64,000 nucleotides of DNA, taken from NCBI RefSeq assembly GCF_003986975.1, contig NZ_PIPO01000007.1, positions 1 to 64,000 on the forward strand. Reading direction: 5' to 3'. The first letter of the stretch is position 1, and each line of letters begins with the position of its first letter. A program made the translations under genes and the position numbers. This DNA comes from Aliidiomarina soli. Its GTDB lineage: Bacteria; Pseudomonadota; Gammaproteobacteria; Enterobacterales; Alteromonadaceae. The notes beneath the pieces were generated by a model, which saw only the letters and a list, made by a program, of their open reading frames with translations, did no database searches and was not told where the DNA came from. Shown here in pieces: positions 22,251 to 31,839 of this stretch.

Positions 22251-22667
22251 ATGAGTTATGACTTGATGGTGTTTGAGCCGACAGCTGCACCGAAAGAGAG
22301 AAAAGAGTTCATGGCATGGTATGCCCACCAAATAAAATGGACAGAAGACCATGGCTATCAGAATCCCACCGTATCTTCACCAGGACTGCAGGCGTGGCTT
22401 CAGGAAATGGTAGAGCATTTTCCGGCGATGAATGGCCCGCTGGCAAACGAGGATTCGGATGACTCCAGAGTAACGGACTATAGCATAGGGCAGAATGTCA
22501 TTTATTCTGCCTTTTCATGGTCTGTAGTTGAAGAGGCTTACCCTAAAGTGCGGGAGTTGGCGATAAAACATTCTGTAGGTTTTTTCGATGTCAGTGCAGA
22601 TAACGGAGAAATAATATTCCCTGGTGATGGAACTAAAGAAAAGAAGCCTTGGTGGAAATTCTGGTGA
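22251..22667 (+). CDS. Small conserved protein of unknown function
   Basis: The 138-residue protein opens MSYDLMVFEPTAAPKERKEF and contains WYAHQIKWTEDHGYQNP, LQAWLQEMVEHFPAMNGP and a terminal KKPWWKFW. I recall proteins with this opening and these blocks in many bacteria, where they are uncharacterised. It looks cytoplasmic. ATG 22251 is chosen because GGGAAGAG lies just upstream. It is followed by the lipoprotein gene at 22722. Confidence 0.8.
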   Translation: MSYDLMVFEPTAAPKERKEFMAWYAHQIKWTEDHGYQNPTVSSPGLQAWLQEMVEHFPAMNGPLANEDSDDSRVTDYSIGQNVIYSAFSWSVVEEAYPKVRELAIKHSVGFFDVSADNGEIIFPGDGTKEKKPWWKFW

Positions 22668-22721
22668 TTTCTATATAAATCAGCGTTTGTTAGCAGTGTT
22701 TCAAAGGTATCGGAGAGGATT

Positions 22722-23285
22722 TTGAAACTAAATAAAATATCGATAGTTACATGTTTCCTGTTGCAAATAATGTTTTTAACGTCCTGCGCTACAACATCTG
22801 TTGATGATGACTCGGCGGCGGGTGGTGATGCAATGGGGGCGCTAAATGCTGCTGCAGGATACGCTCTCGCACTCAACGTTTCCGTCCGTACAGTTGCTAG
22901 TAGGTGCAGTGACCTCCTTGGAAGAGACGATGAATTTACGCATGGCATAGTTGATGACTGGGAAATCAATAATGGCGAGTACGTCAATGCTGGTAGGACT
23001 TGGACTGCGGCTAGAGTGACAAGTATTAGACGCGAGACAGAGGAAGAGTTCGGTCAGGAAAAAGGACAAGCCGCAGGTGCAGCAGCGTTGACAGAACTGG
23101 CTGAAATCGCAGTTCGGACCGGGGCTAAGATGGCCGATACATTGCTGTCGGGGAATCGCGCTGAAAAGCTAAAGATCTGTAATGGGTTCCATGATGAAGT
23201 TAGGGGCGGGCATTACGATATAACCCCGCAATCAGAACATCACCTTCCGCTAACAGCAATAATAAATGTAAGGAATCAACAATGA
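22722..23285 (+). CDS. Lipoprotein, paralogue of 16188-16748
   Basis: The 187-residue lipoprotein has signal VTCFLLQIMFLTSCAT with lipobox TSC (Cys 22). It shares CSDLLGRDDEFTHGIVDDW, GEYVNAGRTW and HYDITPQ with the protein at 16188-16748; identity is moderate. It uses TTG 22722 with GGAGAGG upstream. Its TGA (23283-23285) overlaps the ATG of the next gene as ATGA, so it is co-translated with the membrane protein at 23282. Function unknown. Confidence 0.8.
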   Translation: MKLNKISIVTCFLLQIMFLTSCATTSVDDDSAAGGDAMGALNAAAGYALALNVSVRTVASRCSDLLGRDDEFTHGIVDDWEINNGEYVNAGRTWTAARVTSIRRETEEEFGQEKGQAAGAAALTELAEIAVRTGAKMADTLLSGNRAEKLKICNGFHDEVRGGHYDITPQSEHHLPLTAIINVRNQQ

Positions 23286-23707
23286 AGTATTCAATCGAAG
23301 AAATGCAGCATGCGTATGCTGAACTCAATAAAAAAGAGCGTCCACTTGCCGCTTTTTTTGGCGCAATAGGCGGCGCGTTACCTGTGGCAGCACTTTATTT
23401 ACTCTTTGGTGAAATGGGCGGTGTTCTTGCAGTTATGCTGTTATTGCCGCCGGTGGTTATTGGCCTGTTTGCCAGGTATACAGGGTTTCCCTACCGACTG
23501 AAAGTACGTCTGCCGATAGGCCTTATTGCGATGATTCTTCATATTGCGGGTTGCTGGCTACTCCAGTTAAATCCTCTTTTATACCTATTGGCGCCTGTAT
23601 GCGCTGGAATTGCTATTTCAATGTCGAAAGTGAAGCTGAGCAAGCTGCAGGATCTTGCCATTGATCGAGCCAAAATGGGTGGGCTAGGCGTTGAAAAAGA
23701 AGCCTAG
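23282..23707 (+). CDS. Membrane protein of unknown function, coupled to a lipoprotein
   Basis: The 141-residue protein has a short amphipathic N-terminus (YSIEEMQHAYAELNKKERP) and three to four membrane helices (about 22-40, 45-62, 75-92 and 97-113), ending in a charged tail. It overlaps the preceding lipoprotein gene by four bases (ATGA). The pair may work together in the envelope. No family recognised. Confidence 0.78.
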   Translation: MKYSIEEMQHAYAELNKKERPLAAFFGAIGGALPVAALYLLFGEMGGVLAVMLLLPPVVIGLFARYTGFPYRLKVRLPIGLIAMILHIAGCWLLQLNPLLYLLAPVCAGIAISMSKVKLSKLQDLAIDRAKMGGLGVEKEA

Positions 23708-23798
23708 CCAATGTAAATAGCGCACGAACTTTTGGTCTGTTTTTGAAGTATAAGCTCCGCAGCTGAACAGCTGTGTATAAAAATAAAAAGGGTATCTA

Positions 23799-24272
23799 AT
23801 GTTTAAAAATTCCACAATAATAGCTTTAGCGATGGTCGCGCTGTCCAGTTGTGCCGTTCTCCCCAAGAGTGCAGAAGCTGAGTTCGAATCTCTAATTCAA
23901 ACTAATGGCTACTATTATTCAGAGGGTAACATCAGCGGGAGAAAAGCTCTTGAAGCTCAATTAACTGAGCACAGTATGAGCACGGACCGTCTCGATTCCA
24001 TATTGGGCGAACAACACTATTATATTCTGACATTTGATGACTTGTCTTCAAATGAACTTACGAGTATTACGTTATCAAGTCCGGTCGTAGAAGGACGAAT
24101 TCCTGAGCACGCAATTACGAGTAAAATAAGCAGTAAGTACAGTGTTCGCAGAACTGGGAATGGCGGTTATAGCATCAGATTTTCCGATTACAATGGTAAC
24201 CTGCGACGTAGTTTTGTTTTACGAGCGAATAGTCGTGGCGAGATTAGGAATTATTCATTCATCGCCCAATAG
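23799..24272 (+). CDS. Small lipoprotein of unknown function
   Basis: The 157-residue lipoprotein has signal STIIALAMVALSSCAV with lipobox SSC (Cys 18). The mature part is beta-rich towards the C-terminus, with YSIRFSDYNGNLRRSFVLRA near its end. ATG 23799 is preceded by AAAAAGGG. It stands alone between two non-coding gaps. No family was recognised. Confidence 0.78.
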   Translation: MFKNSTIIALAMVALSSCAVLPKSAEAEFESLIQTNGYYYSEGNISGRKALEAQLTEHSMSTDRLDSILGEQHYYILTFDDLSSNELTSITLSSPVVEGRIPEHAITSKISSKYSVRRTGNGGYSIRFSDYNGNLRRSFVLRANSRGEIRNYSFIAQ

Positions 24273-24363
24273 TTGAAAGCGTTGGCTATCTGATGTCAAT
24301 GTTCTTTGACGCCCGGCGCCGTGCCAACTAAAACGCTCCCTTAAGTTATTGAATGGGCGGATC

Positions 24364-24834
24364 ATGATAGTAGGAAGGTCATTGAAAGTAGCTGTCAGTT
24401 ACGTAGCCTTTCTGTCGGCGCTAACGTTTCCACTTGTTAGCCAGGCGGAGTCTATGTGCCCGCTACCGGATGGGATGCGAGCTTCTATAGAGATGACTAA
24501 GGAAGCGATTCGGGCACGACACCGAGGAGAGTCTAAGGTGTATCTTGAAAGGAATATTTCATCGGTAGCGTCTCGTCTGCCCTGGGCGGGACTGCTCATG
24601 CAGTCCATTTTAGATGAAGTTTATTCAACACCGGAACCTCTTGATATGCTGGTTCACGCGGCATACCGGATGGAAGTTTGCTACCTTTTGCATCATTATC
24701 CGGAATCAGAATCTTCCCTGGAGTTCGATTTGGCATATCCTTTACTGCAAGCCTGTGAATCGGAGGACGAGCAGGCGCAAACTCATTGCAGTATGAGGGT
24801 AGCGCACCAGGTTTCTGGCATTATGCTGGAATGA
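24364..24834 (+). CDS. Secreted protein of unknown function
   Basis: The protein is about 156 residues with a signal peptide (SLKVAVSYVAFLSALTFPLV, cut after SQA). The mature part has five cysteines, likely in disulphides, and helices such as LDMLVHAAYRMEVCYLL. The frame is open from TTG 24349; ATG 24364 is preferred, though the binding site is weak. No family was recognised. Confidence 0.72.
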   Translation: MIVGRSLKVAVSYVAFLSALTFPLVSQAESMCPLPDGMRASIEMTKEAIRARHRGESKVYLERNISSVASRLPWAGLLMQSILDEVYSTPEPLDMLVHAAYRMEVCYLLHHYPESESSLEFDLAYPLLQACESEDEQAQTHCSMRVAHQVSGIMLE

Positions 24835-24986
24835 CTCGCCGTATTCATGCGACCCCACCGAAAACTTCTTGACCTAAACCTAACTTCAACTATTAGCATT
24901 GCCGGCGTTACGAATTAATCGATAGCTTTGGTTGATTTACGCGGAGCTGTATCGATTAGTTGCTGGATAACATTCTGGAGAACTCA

Positions 24987-25913
24987 ATGACGACAATTCT
25001 TGAAGTTAAAAACTTAAGCAAGCGCTATCCGTCCGGGCTGCAGGCTCTGAACGATGTCAGTCTGAGCATAGAGCGCGGCGAAATTCTTGCGCTGCTAGGG
25101 CCCAATGGTGCGGGAAAGACCACGCTGATTAGTATTATTTGTGGGCTGGTAAACCCCGGCAGTGGGTCGGTGTCCGTGGATGGTTATGACGTGGTGCGTG
25201 ACTATCGTAAAACCCGCAGCAAAATCGGGCTGGTGCCGCAGGAGCTTTCTATCAATATGTTTGACACGGTTTGGAATACCCTGCGCTTTAGCCGCGGGGT
25301 ATTTGGTAAACCGGCCAACGATGATTACCTGGAAGAGGTGTTGCGTTCGCTGACGTTGTGGGACAAACGGGATGAACAATTGCAGTCACTCTCCGGCGGT
25401 ATGAAGCGACGGGTTCTGATTGCCAAAGCACTGGCCCATGAGCCTGAAATTCTCTTTCTGGATGAACCAACGGCGGGTGTGGACGTGGAGTTGCGCCGCG
25501 ATATGTGGCGGCTGATCGCTAAGCTTCGTAGCCAGGGCGTCACCATTATTCTCACTACGCACTATATCGAAGAGGCGGAAGAGATAGCTGACCGCATTAG
25601 TATCATTCGTGGTGGGGAGATCGTGCTGACCGAGAACAAAGACCAGCTTATGAAACAGCTCGGCAAGAAGCAGCTTATTCTGCACTTGCAGACACCCGTG
25701 ACGTCGTTACCTCCTGAGTTTGACGACTTTGAGATTGATTATGACGCTGCTGCGCAACGGCTGACCTATACCTACGACAGCAATAGCCAGAAAAACCGGG
25801 TGACTGAGGTGCTGGGAGCGCTGAATCGGGCGGATATTATGCTGAGTGATGTACGTACAGAACAGACGTCACTCGAACAGATTTTTGTCAACCTGGTGGA
25901 GGCACGCGCATGA
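24987..25913 (+). CDS. yadG: YadG-like ABC transporter ATP-binding protein
   Basis: The 308-residue protein is the length of Escherichia coli YadG. It has Walker [10 protein letters not shown] near residue 39, a Q-loop (LVPQELS), signature [15 protein letters not shown] near residue 139, Walker [13 protein letters not shown] near residue 160 and H-loop TTHY. The C-terminal third is the extra domain usual in exporter ATPases. It energises an ABC-2 exporter with the permease encoded next, whose ATG overlaps this stop by four bases. The substrate of YadGH is not established. ATG 24987 follows CTGGAGAA. Confidence 0.9.
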   Translation: MTTILEVKNLSKRYPSGLQALNDVSLSIERGEILALLGPNGAGKTTLISIICGLVNPGSGSVSVDGYDVVRDYRKTRSKIGLVPQELSINMFDTVWNTLRFSRGVFGKPANDDYLEEVLRSLTLWDKRDEQLQSLSGGMKRRVLIAKALAHEPEILFLDEPTAGVDVELRRDMWRLIAKLRSQGVTIILTTHYIEEAEEIADRISIIRGGEIVLTENKDQLMKQLGKKQLILHLQTPVTSLPPEFDDFEIDYDAAAQRLTYTYDSNSQKNRVTEVLGALNRADIMLSDVRTEQTSLEQIFVNLVEARA

Positions 25914-26671
25914 ACTGGTATGCGATAAAAGCGATTTACTTATCTGAACTGGCACGCACCTGGCGTACCCCGATGCAGAGCATTGCCTCGCCAGTGTTGT
26001 CCACCTCGTTGTACTTTATTGTATTTGGCTCGGCAATCGGCTCGGCGATGGCCAGCATTGATGGCATCAGTTACGGCGCATTTATTGTTCCGGGGCTTAT
26101 TATGCTGATGGTCCTGACCGAGAGTACGTCGAATTCTTCCTTCGGTATTTACATGCCGAAGTGGTCCGGCGCGATTTATGAAATCCTCTCGGCGCCGGTG
26201 TCGGCGTTTGAAATTGTCGTCGGGTACGTCGGGGCGGCTGCCTCTAAGTCATTAATTCTCGGCGTCATTATTCTGTTAACTGCTCGGGTATTTGTTGATT
26301 ACTCGATTATGCACCCGTTTTGGATGGTTTTATTCCTGTTTCTGACAGCTGTTACCTTCAGCCTGCTTGGTTTCATTATTGGGGTGATGGCAGATGGTTT
26401 TGAACGACTGCAGGCTATCCCACTGATGGTGGTCACGCCGCTGGCGTTTCTCGGTGGAACCTTCTACTCGATTAGCATGCTGCCTGATTTCTGGCAAAAG
26501 GTGACTTTGTTTAATCCGGTGGTGTACCTGGTAAGTGGTTTTCGCTGGAGCTTTTATGGGGTGGCAGACGTCAGCATTGTCTGGAGCCTGGTTATGATAT
26601 GTTCATTCTTAGCGCTTTTCCTTGTGATAATCTGGTGGGTGTTCCGCACTGGGTACAAGGTTAAGGTCTGA
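25910..26671 (+). CDS. yadH: YadH-like ABC-2 permease
   Basis: The 253-residue protein has six membrane helices and the ABC2_membrane layout, including [19 protein letters not shown] near residue 65 and [15 protein letters not shown] near residue 180, which resembles the conserved ABC-2 signature. It overlaps yadG by four bases (ATGA). With the ATPase it should form an inner-membrane exporter. The length is close to that of Escherichia coli YadH (256). Confidence 0.9.
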   Translation: MNWYAIKAIYLSELARTWRTPMQSIASPVLSTSLYFIVFGSAIGSAMASIDGISYGAFIVPGLIMLMVLTESTSNSSFGIYMPKWSGAIYEILSAPVSAFEIVVGYVGAAASKSLILGVIILLTARVFVDYSIMHPFWMVLFLFLTAVTFSLLGFIIGVMADGFERLQAIPLMVVTPLAFLGGTFYSISMLPDFWQKVTLFNPVVYLVSGFRWSFYGVADVSIVWSLVMICSFLALFLVIIWWVFRTGYKVKV

Positions 26672-26694
26672 ATTCATAGACATAAGGAAATTTT

Positions 26695-27507
26695 TTGTTG
26701 AAAGCGCTTAGTGTTTTGTTGGCCGGCTTAGTTAACTTTCAAGTCGCGGCTTCGTCCATGCTTGAGCTTGATGGAGGGTCGATAGAATATGAAGTTAAAG
26801 AGGGCGGCGACAGGGTTGTGCTCTTCGATGCTGGTGCTTTATCCGGAATGGCGGGATGGGACTCAATATGGGAACGCCTGCCCGCCAATATTACTGCGGT
26901 CAGGTTTTCCCGCTTAGGCGAAGGTAATTCAAAACCTTGCAGTGGGCAACGTAGCGCGGCAGATTACGTCGATGAAGTCGATCAACTGCTTAACGCTTTG
27001 CATGTTGAGCGGCCAATTGTGTATGTCGGGCATTCGCTTGGCGGCACCACCGCTCGCAATTTCGCCGCGATTCATCAGGGAGACGTCGCCGCCATGCTGA
27101 TGGTTGATCCGGAAAACCCTCGTGACATTGATATTGTTTATCAGCTAAACCCTGAAGAGGGGCGCGCGGAAATTGAGATGGTTAAACAAAACGATTACGC
27201 CGCAGGCGAAGGTAGATGGTGCTTCCTGGATATGATGTGGGACAAATCACCTGCCGCTGGCCTTGCCGAGATTGGTGATATACCGGTGACCTTAATTGCT
27301 GGGGTGAAAGTACCTGAAGACCCTTCTACTGCATTTGAAAGTGCAGAGGGGCGTCGGCTTTGGGGGCAAATACAAAGCGAGTGGGTAAACCAGTTTCCCC
27401 GGGGCGAGGCGGTGGTTACCAGCCAAAGCGGACACTTTGTGCAGGATGACGAGCCTGAGCTTGTGGTTAGCGAACTGGTTAAGCTACTGAACAATGTTCG
27501 GCCTTAA
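26695..27507 (+). CDS. Secreted alpha/beta hydrolase
   Basis: The 270-residue protein has an N-terminal signal-like segment (ALSVLLAGLVNFQVAASS), then an alpha/beta-hydrolase fold. GHSLGG supplies the nucleophile Ser 114, SGHFVQDDEP near residue 245 supplies the catalytic His, and FDAGALSGMAGWD is the oxyanion-side loop. The acid residue is probably in the ITLIAGVKVPEDP region. The substrate is unknown. TTG 26695 has AAGGA at 26684-26688; the TTG at 26698 is equally possible. Confidence 0.82.
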   Translation: MLKALSVLLAGLVNFQVAASSMLELDGGSIEYEVKEGGDRVVLFDAGALSGMAGWDSIWERLPANITAVRFSRLGEGNSKPCSGQRSAADYVDEVDQLLNALHVERPIVYVGHSLGGTTARNFAAIHQGDVAAMLMVDPENPRDIDIVYQLNPEEGRAEIEMVKQNDYAAGEGRWCFLDMMWDKSPAAGLAEIGDIPVTLIAGVKVPEDPSTAFESAEGRRLWGQIQSEWVNQFPRGEAVVTSQSGHFVQDDEPELVVSELVKLLNNVRP

Positions 27508-27548
27508 CCATTGCCACACGGCATTGCATCACCATGCCGGGGCCAGAT

Positions 27549-28751
27549 ATGTCGTCTAGCAACGAGCTGACGCGGCTGCGTCGCATTGCTTTGGCTGCAC
27601 AGGGGTTGGTGCAGGCTAAGCCTTATGGTCGCGGGGTATCAGGCGCGCGCAAGGCAATTAACCATATCGGCTATGTGCAGATCGACACCATTTCAGTGGT
27701 GGAACGAGCGCACCACCATGTTTTGTATTCCCGGGTGCCCGGTTTTACGCCGTCGATGACTAATCAGATGCTGCGGGCCGGTGATATTTTTGAGTACTGG
27801 TCCCACGCGGCGGCGTTTCTGCCGATCGATGATTTTCGTTTTTCGCTACCTTACAAACACGCGATTAAAAGCGGTCAGACCCACTGGAATCGAAACCCGG
27901 ATCACAAGCTGATGGCTGAGCTGTTGGCACGGATTACATCCGACGGCCCGTTGCGTTCGCGTGATCTTGAAAACAACCCCACCAAACGAGCAGGATGGTG
28001 GGACTGGAAGCCCGCCAAAAAAGCACTTGAGCAGCTCTATATGCAGGGTGATCTGATGGTCAGTGACCGTGAAGGTTTTCAGAAAACTTATGACCTGACC
28101 GAGCGGGTGTTGCCAGCGCACGTTAATACCCAGATGCCCACTACAGAAGAATTGGCAGCCCATATGTTAGAGCAGCAACTGCGTTGTCATGGCTTGGTGT
28201 CGCTGAAAGGGCTGACTTATTTGCGGCGTAATTCTGAGCTGCGCAAAACGATGAAAACTCTGGTCAACGACAGGCTGGCGCAGGGTAGCTTAGATCAGGT
28301 TCTGCTTGGCAACGGAGAGGTTTTCTTGCTGCAAGCCGGAGGCCTGGAAAGGCCGTTGCCGCGCCTGAATAACCGCCTACAGATTTTGTCGCCATTCGAC
28401 AACAGTGTGATCCAGCGCGACCGTCTAAGATCCTTATTTCAGTACGACTACCAGATAGAATGCTATGTCCCCGCCGCTAAACGCCAGTTTGGCTACTTCT
28501 GCCTGCCCCTGCTTTACCGCGACCAGTTTGTTGGCCGTATGGATTGCAAAGCCCACCGAAAAATAAGCCACCTGGAAATAAAGTCACTGCACTTTGAACC
28601 TCATAACTTTGATCATGATGCTGTTATTGCAGCCTTTGCCGATGCCGTGACGGAGTTCTGCCGCTTCCAGAACTGTGACTCGATATCGCTGACCCAGGCT
28701 TACCCAGAGCATCTGACCCAGAGTTTGCGCGCCGCCCTGTCGCATTTTTGA
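27549..28751 (+). CDS. YcaQ-like crosslink-repair DNA glycosylase
   Basis: The 400-residue protein belongs to the HTH_42 (YcaQ/AlkX/AlkZ) family. The N-terminal winged-helix part has YVQIDTISVVERAHHHVL, in which Gln 44 and Asp 46 correspond to the catalytic QxD motif (QID here) of YcaQ, which excises base adducts in DNA interstrand crosslinks. DIFEYWSHAAAFLPI near residue 85 is another family signature. ATG 27549 is preferred to 27534 because GGGG lies just upstream. It stands alone and is not in an operon with other repair genes. Confidence 0.87.
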   Translation: MSSSNELTRLRRIALAAQGLVQAKPYGRGVSGARKAINHIGYVQIDTISVVERAHHHVLYSRVPGFTPSMTNQMLRAGDIFEYWSHAAAFLPIDDFRFSLPYKHAIKSGQTHWNRNPDHKLMAELLARITSDGPLRSRDLENNPTKRAGWWDWKPAKKALEQLYMQGDLMVSDREGFQKTYDLTERVLPAHVNTQMPTTEELAAHMLEQQLRCHGLVSLKGLTYLRRNSELRKTMKTLVNDRLAQGSLDQVLLGNGEVFLLQAGGLERPLPRLNNRLQILSPFDNSVIQRDRLRSLFQYDYQIECYVPAAKRQFGYFCLPLLYRDQFVGRMDCKAHRKISHLEIKSLHFEPHNFDHDAVIAAFADAVTEFCRFQNCDSISLTQAYPEHLTQSLRAALSHF

Positions 28752-28817
28752 CCAGTGGACCTATACTCCTTTCTGACATCTTAACCAGTTTCCGCTTGTA
28801 ACGAGGGGGGAACCGCT

Positions 28818-28889
28818 ATGGCTGCGCAGGAGCACACTGAGACAGCGTTTGGTTCACCCGATACTCCCGCCACCGCAGGACACCTGTAA
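28818..28889 (+). CDS. Possible 23-codon small gene
   Basis: Behind GAGGGGGG, 9 bases upstream, an ATG opens a frame of 23 codons (MAAQEHTETAFGSPDTPATA and so on) ending in TAA. It lies in the otherwise empty space between the glycosylase gene and the glutathione transferase gene. It has no hydrophobic segment and nothing resembling a leader-peptide signal. The binding site is the only support. Confidence 0.25.
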   Translation: MAAQEHTETAFGSPDTPATAGHL

Positions 28890-28993
28890 ATCGTCGAATT
28901 AACCCAACCAGAGACGACTAAGGATGGCTCGGCCATTCTGGCCGCAGCCTTACTTATTACAGTTGTAAGAAAACGGCGATTGGGAGAACGATG

Positions 28994-29650
28994 ATGATTA
29001 CAGTGTACGGATTTGGCAAGGTAGCGCCGCAGGTGATTGGTATTACACGCGACCTGCGTGTGCTATGGGCACTTGAGGAATGTGAATTAGAATACCAGGT
29101 GCGAGGGTTGGATGATTTCGCAGATGAGTTGCATGGTCCTGATTTTCTCGCCCTCAACCCATTCGGAAAAGTCCCTGCTATCGATGACGATGGTTTAATT
29201 CTTTTTGAATCAGGGGCTATAGTCAGTTATCTGGCAGAAAAGTCAGGAAAGCTTATGCCGGAGTCTGCGGCAGAGCGGGCAAAAGCTCTGCAATGGGCTT
29301 TTGCGGCGCTGGATACTGTGGAGGGGCCGTTAACGGAGATTGCCTCCATTGACTTGTTTGATGCCGAGGCCGAGTGGGCCAAGCTTCGTCGGCCGGCGCT
29401 GGTCGAGTTAGCGCATAAACGCCTTGAAGTTTTAAGTGACACGCTTGGCAAGACGCGCTATTTACTGGGAAGCGTTTTCACGTACCCGGACATTCTGATG
29501 GCGTTGGCTGTGCGTCAGATTCAGCATACAACTATTTTAGAAACCTATCCGAAGGTGACGGCATATTTAGCTCGCTGTTATGAGCGAGCAAGCTGGCAGA
29601 CAAGTTTTGATGAATATTCGCGTCGCTTACAAGGGACTGGCGCGATGTAA
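28994..29650 (+). CDS. Glutathione S-transferase family protein
   Basis: The 218-residue protein has a thioredoxin-fold N-terminal half ending in NPFGKVPAIDDDGLILFES, with the cis-Pro and the ES motif that binds the gamma-glutamyl end of glutathione. It is followed by a helical C-terminal half (ALQWAFAALDTVEGPL). GSTs conjugate glutathione to electrophiles or reduce peroxides in the cytoplasm; the class cannot be set by eye. ATG 28991 and ATG 28994 are adjacent, and either is possible. Confidence 0.88.
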   Translation: MITVYGFGKVAPQVIGITRDLRVLWALEECELEYQVRGLDDFADELHGPDFLALNPFGKVPAIDDDGLILFESGAIVSYLAEKSGKLMPESAAERAKALQWAFAALDTVEGPLTEIASIDLFDAEAEWAKLRRPALVELAHKRLEVLSDTLGKTRYLLGSVFTYPDILMALAVRQIQHTTILETYPKVTAYLARCYERASWQTSFDEYSRRLQGTGAM

Positions 29651-29692
29651 CGAAAGGAGAATACGCATGGAATATTTTCAGGGGGCTAACGA

Positions 29693-30655
29693 GTGTTGAA
29701 TTTATTGTTGGTGGCGATCGGGGTTGTACTCCTAACCACTGGGGGTGAAGCGCTAATCAGAGGGGCACTGGCGGTTGCACAGCGGCTGGGAGTGTCGCCG
29801 CTGCTAAGTGGCCTGCTTATCGTTGGTTTTGGTACTTCCGCTCCGGAATTGGTGGTTTCTATTGATGCGGCGTTAAGCGAGCGGCCGGATATCGCTGTTG
29901 GTAACGTGGTTGGTAGTAATATCGGGAATATTTTGCTGATACTGGGGCTGTGTGCGCTGATAACACCGCTTGCTGTGCGGCCGCTTGTACTGCGGCGTGA
30001 TGCAATTACCGTGGTGGCCGCAAGTATCCTCTTTCTGATACTCGTCGGCGGCAGTGCGTTGGCAAGATGGGATGCTGCGATTCTCTTAATTGTGCTGTTG
30101 GCTTATCTCACCTGGGCCTACCGGACGGAGCAGCTTGGCACGGCACCGTCCGCTGAGCTGCATAGGGCAGAAGGAGAGGAAGTGGCCTCCTTGCCACGAA
30201 CCGTACTATGGATGATCACCGCAATAATACTGGGTTTACTGCTCTTAATTGTGGGCTCTCAGGTACTGCTAAGGGGAGCGGTCGGTATTGCCGAATCATT
30301 CGGTGTGTCCGAAGCGGTCATCGGGCTGACACTGGTTGCGGTGGGAACCTCGTTGCCGGAGCTTTCGATTTCAGTTATCGCTGCGTTCCGCCGCCATGCG
30401 GACGTTGCTATCGGTAACATTCTGGGTAGCAATATCTTTAACCTGCTTGGGATCCTTGGTATTTCTGCGTTGTTGCAACCGCTGCCGGTTCACCACCGAA
30501 TTCTGCAGTTTGATCAGTGGGTGATGCTGGCCACTTCACTGGTTCTGCTACTGTTTCTTTATACTGGGAATCGTCTCAGCCGACTGGAGGGTGGCCTGCT
30601 TCTGTTAGGCTACGCGGCCTATGTGGGACTGAGCTTTACGGTCTTTGCTGGGTAG
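29693..30655 (+). CDS. Na+/Ca2+ exchanger family protein (CaCA, YrbG-like)
   Basis: The 320-residue protein has about ten membrane helices and the two inverted alpha-repeats of the CaCA family: GFGTSAPELVVSIDAAL near residue 46 with VGNVVGSNIGNILL, and AVGTSLPELSISVIAAF near residue 218 with IGNILGSNIFNLLG. These repeats form the ion-binding site of cation/Ca2+ antiporters such as YrbG. GTG 29693 is taken because it is followed by a hydrophobic start and has AGGGGG upstream. Confidence 0.92.
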   Translation: MLNLLLVAIGVVLLTTGGEALIRGALAVAQRLGVSPLLSGLLIVGFGTSAPELVVSIDAALSERPDIAVGNVVGSNIGNILLILGLCALITPLAVRPLVLRRDAITVVAASILFLILVGGSALARWDAAILLIVLLAYLTWAYRTEQLGTAPSAELHRAEGEEVASLPRTVLWMITAIILGLLLLIVGSQVLLRGAVGIAESFGVSEAVIGLTLVAVGTSLPELSISVIAAFRRHADVAIGNILGSNIFNLLGILGISALLQPLPVHHRILQFDQWVMLATSLVLLLFLYTGNRLSRLEGGLLLLGYAAYVGLSFTVFAG

Positions 30656-30773
30656 CCCGAGTGTGTAACCCTCTAGTTGCAGTGGCTCATATATCCGCGC
30701 TTGTCCGCCCGTATTAACTCTTGTAAAGTCAATAAGATAATAACGCTATCAGCGACACCACGAGGGATACATT

Positions 30774-31154
30774 ATGTTTTCAAACCTGACCAATTTCGTT
30801 TATCAGCGATCTGCTAAGCAGGCCTTTGGTTTTTACCTGGCGTACGTAATTTTGGGTGTTCTTATTGGCGCCATAGCAGGGGGAATCGCGGGTACCATTG
30901 TCGGCAGTGAGAATGCCTTTGAGGCGGGTGCCAGAACAGGCACTATTGTGGCTGTGGTTTATACCCTGGTGCTGGGCTTGTTAATTGCTAAAAGCAAAGG
31001 ACTATTGAACTCATTTCCTACCTTGCTGCTAATTGCCCTGGCGGGAGTAATTTGTTTCTTTATTGGTGCGCTTGGCGGTTTGATTCCGATTGCCTACCTG
31101 TCAACCAGACCCTCTGCTCTGGACCAGTCAATCCAGAACGTCCAGCTTGACTGA
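30774..31154 (+). CDS. Three-helix membrane protein of unknown function
   Basis: The 126-residue protein has three membrane helices (about 19-42, 52-70 and 80-105), rich in glycine (IGAIAGGIAGTIVGSE), suggesting tight helix packing. ATG 30774 follows ACGAGGGAT. No family was recognised. It is the first gene of an accessory-looking run up to 32271. Confidence 0.78.
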   Translation: MFSNLTNFVYQRSAKQAFGFYLAYVILGVLIGAIAGGIAGTIVGSENAFEAGARTGTIVAVVYTLVLGLLIAKSKGLLNSFPTLLLIALAGVICFFIGALGGLIPIAYLSTRPSALDQSIQNVQLD

Positions 31155-31262
31155 CAGGATTACCCGGGGTTGAGTGGCAGCTTGCACGCTGTGGGTTGTC
31201 GAAACACGTAGTCCCGATCCGACTAGCATGCAGGCTAAACAGATCTGGACAGGAGTTTGCAA

Positions 31263-31817
31263 TTGGCACATGTCATCCATTCAATCAATGTGACTGCAGG
31301 GGGTTTGTGTCACCATCAGGATAGCAGCATTGGTGACGCACACCTTGAGTATGCGACTCAACTTACGCGTTCCGCCGCTGCCATGTTGCTGGGCAGGCAT
31401 ACCTTTGAATTATTTATGCAGTTCTGGCCGCAAGCGGCTAGCCGCACTGACCTGCCAGCGGGCACGCTGGCGTTGGCGGAAGCCTTTCATACTATCCCTA
31501 AGCTGGTTGTCTCGGGTACGTCAGTAGCCTTGACCTGGCATAATACTTCACAGATTAAGCCTGGTCTTGAGAGCATTCGCAAAACGCTGGCGGGAATACA
31601 GGGTCGGGTGGTTATTTTCGGTAGCCCCAGCCTTGCCAGCAGCTTGTTAAACGAAGGGCTGGTGAATGAACTTCATATTGTTGCCCAACCCTATATTGGC
31701 GTAGCTGATCCGCGAGCATTTACGGCGATAAAACAACGAATTGGTCTTAGCCTGTTGGGCGTTGATTCGTTTGAGTCTGGTTCGGTACTCTTACGATATA
31801 AAGTGAATGAAATATAG
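31263..31817 (+). CDS. RibD C-terminal-type (dihydrofolate-reductase fold) protein
   Basis: The 184-residue protein has the RibD_C/DHFR-like pattern: HSINVTAGGLCHHQD at the start, AAMLLGRHTFELFMQFWP near residue 42, and VVIFGSPSLASSLLNEGLVNELHIVAQP near residues 114-141, with the glycine loop that binds NADPH. Family members are uncharacterised reductases. TTG 31263 is used because AGGAG lies at 31251-31255; TTG 31257 is too close to it. Confidence 0.82.
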   Translation: MAHVIHSINVTAGGLCHHQDSSIGDAHLEYATQLTRSAAAMLLGRHTFELFMQFWPQAASRTDLPAGTLALAEAFHTIPKLVVSGTSVALTWHNTSQIKPGLESIRKTLAGIQGRVVIFGSPSLASSLLNEGLVNELHIVAQPYIGVADPRAFTAIKQRIGLSLLGVDSFESGSVLLRYKVNEI

Positions 31818-31839
31818 CTGCAATGGAGTGTAAAACTGT

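Noticed and set aside
24869-24896. A sigma-70 promoter (TTGACC and TATTAG) before yadG.
   Set aside because: The -10 match is weak and spacing is 16 bases; support is too thin for a feature.
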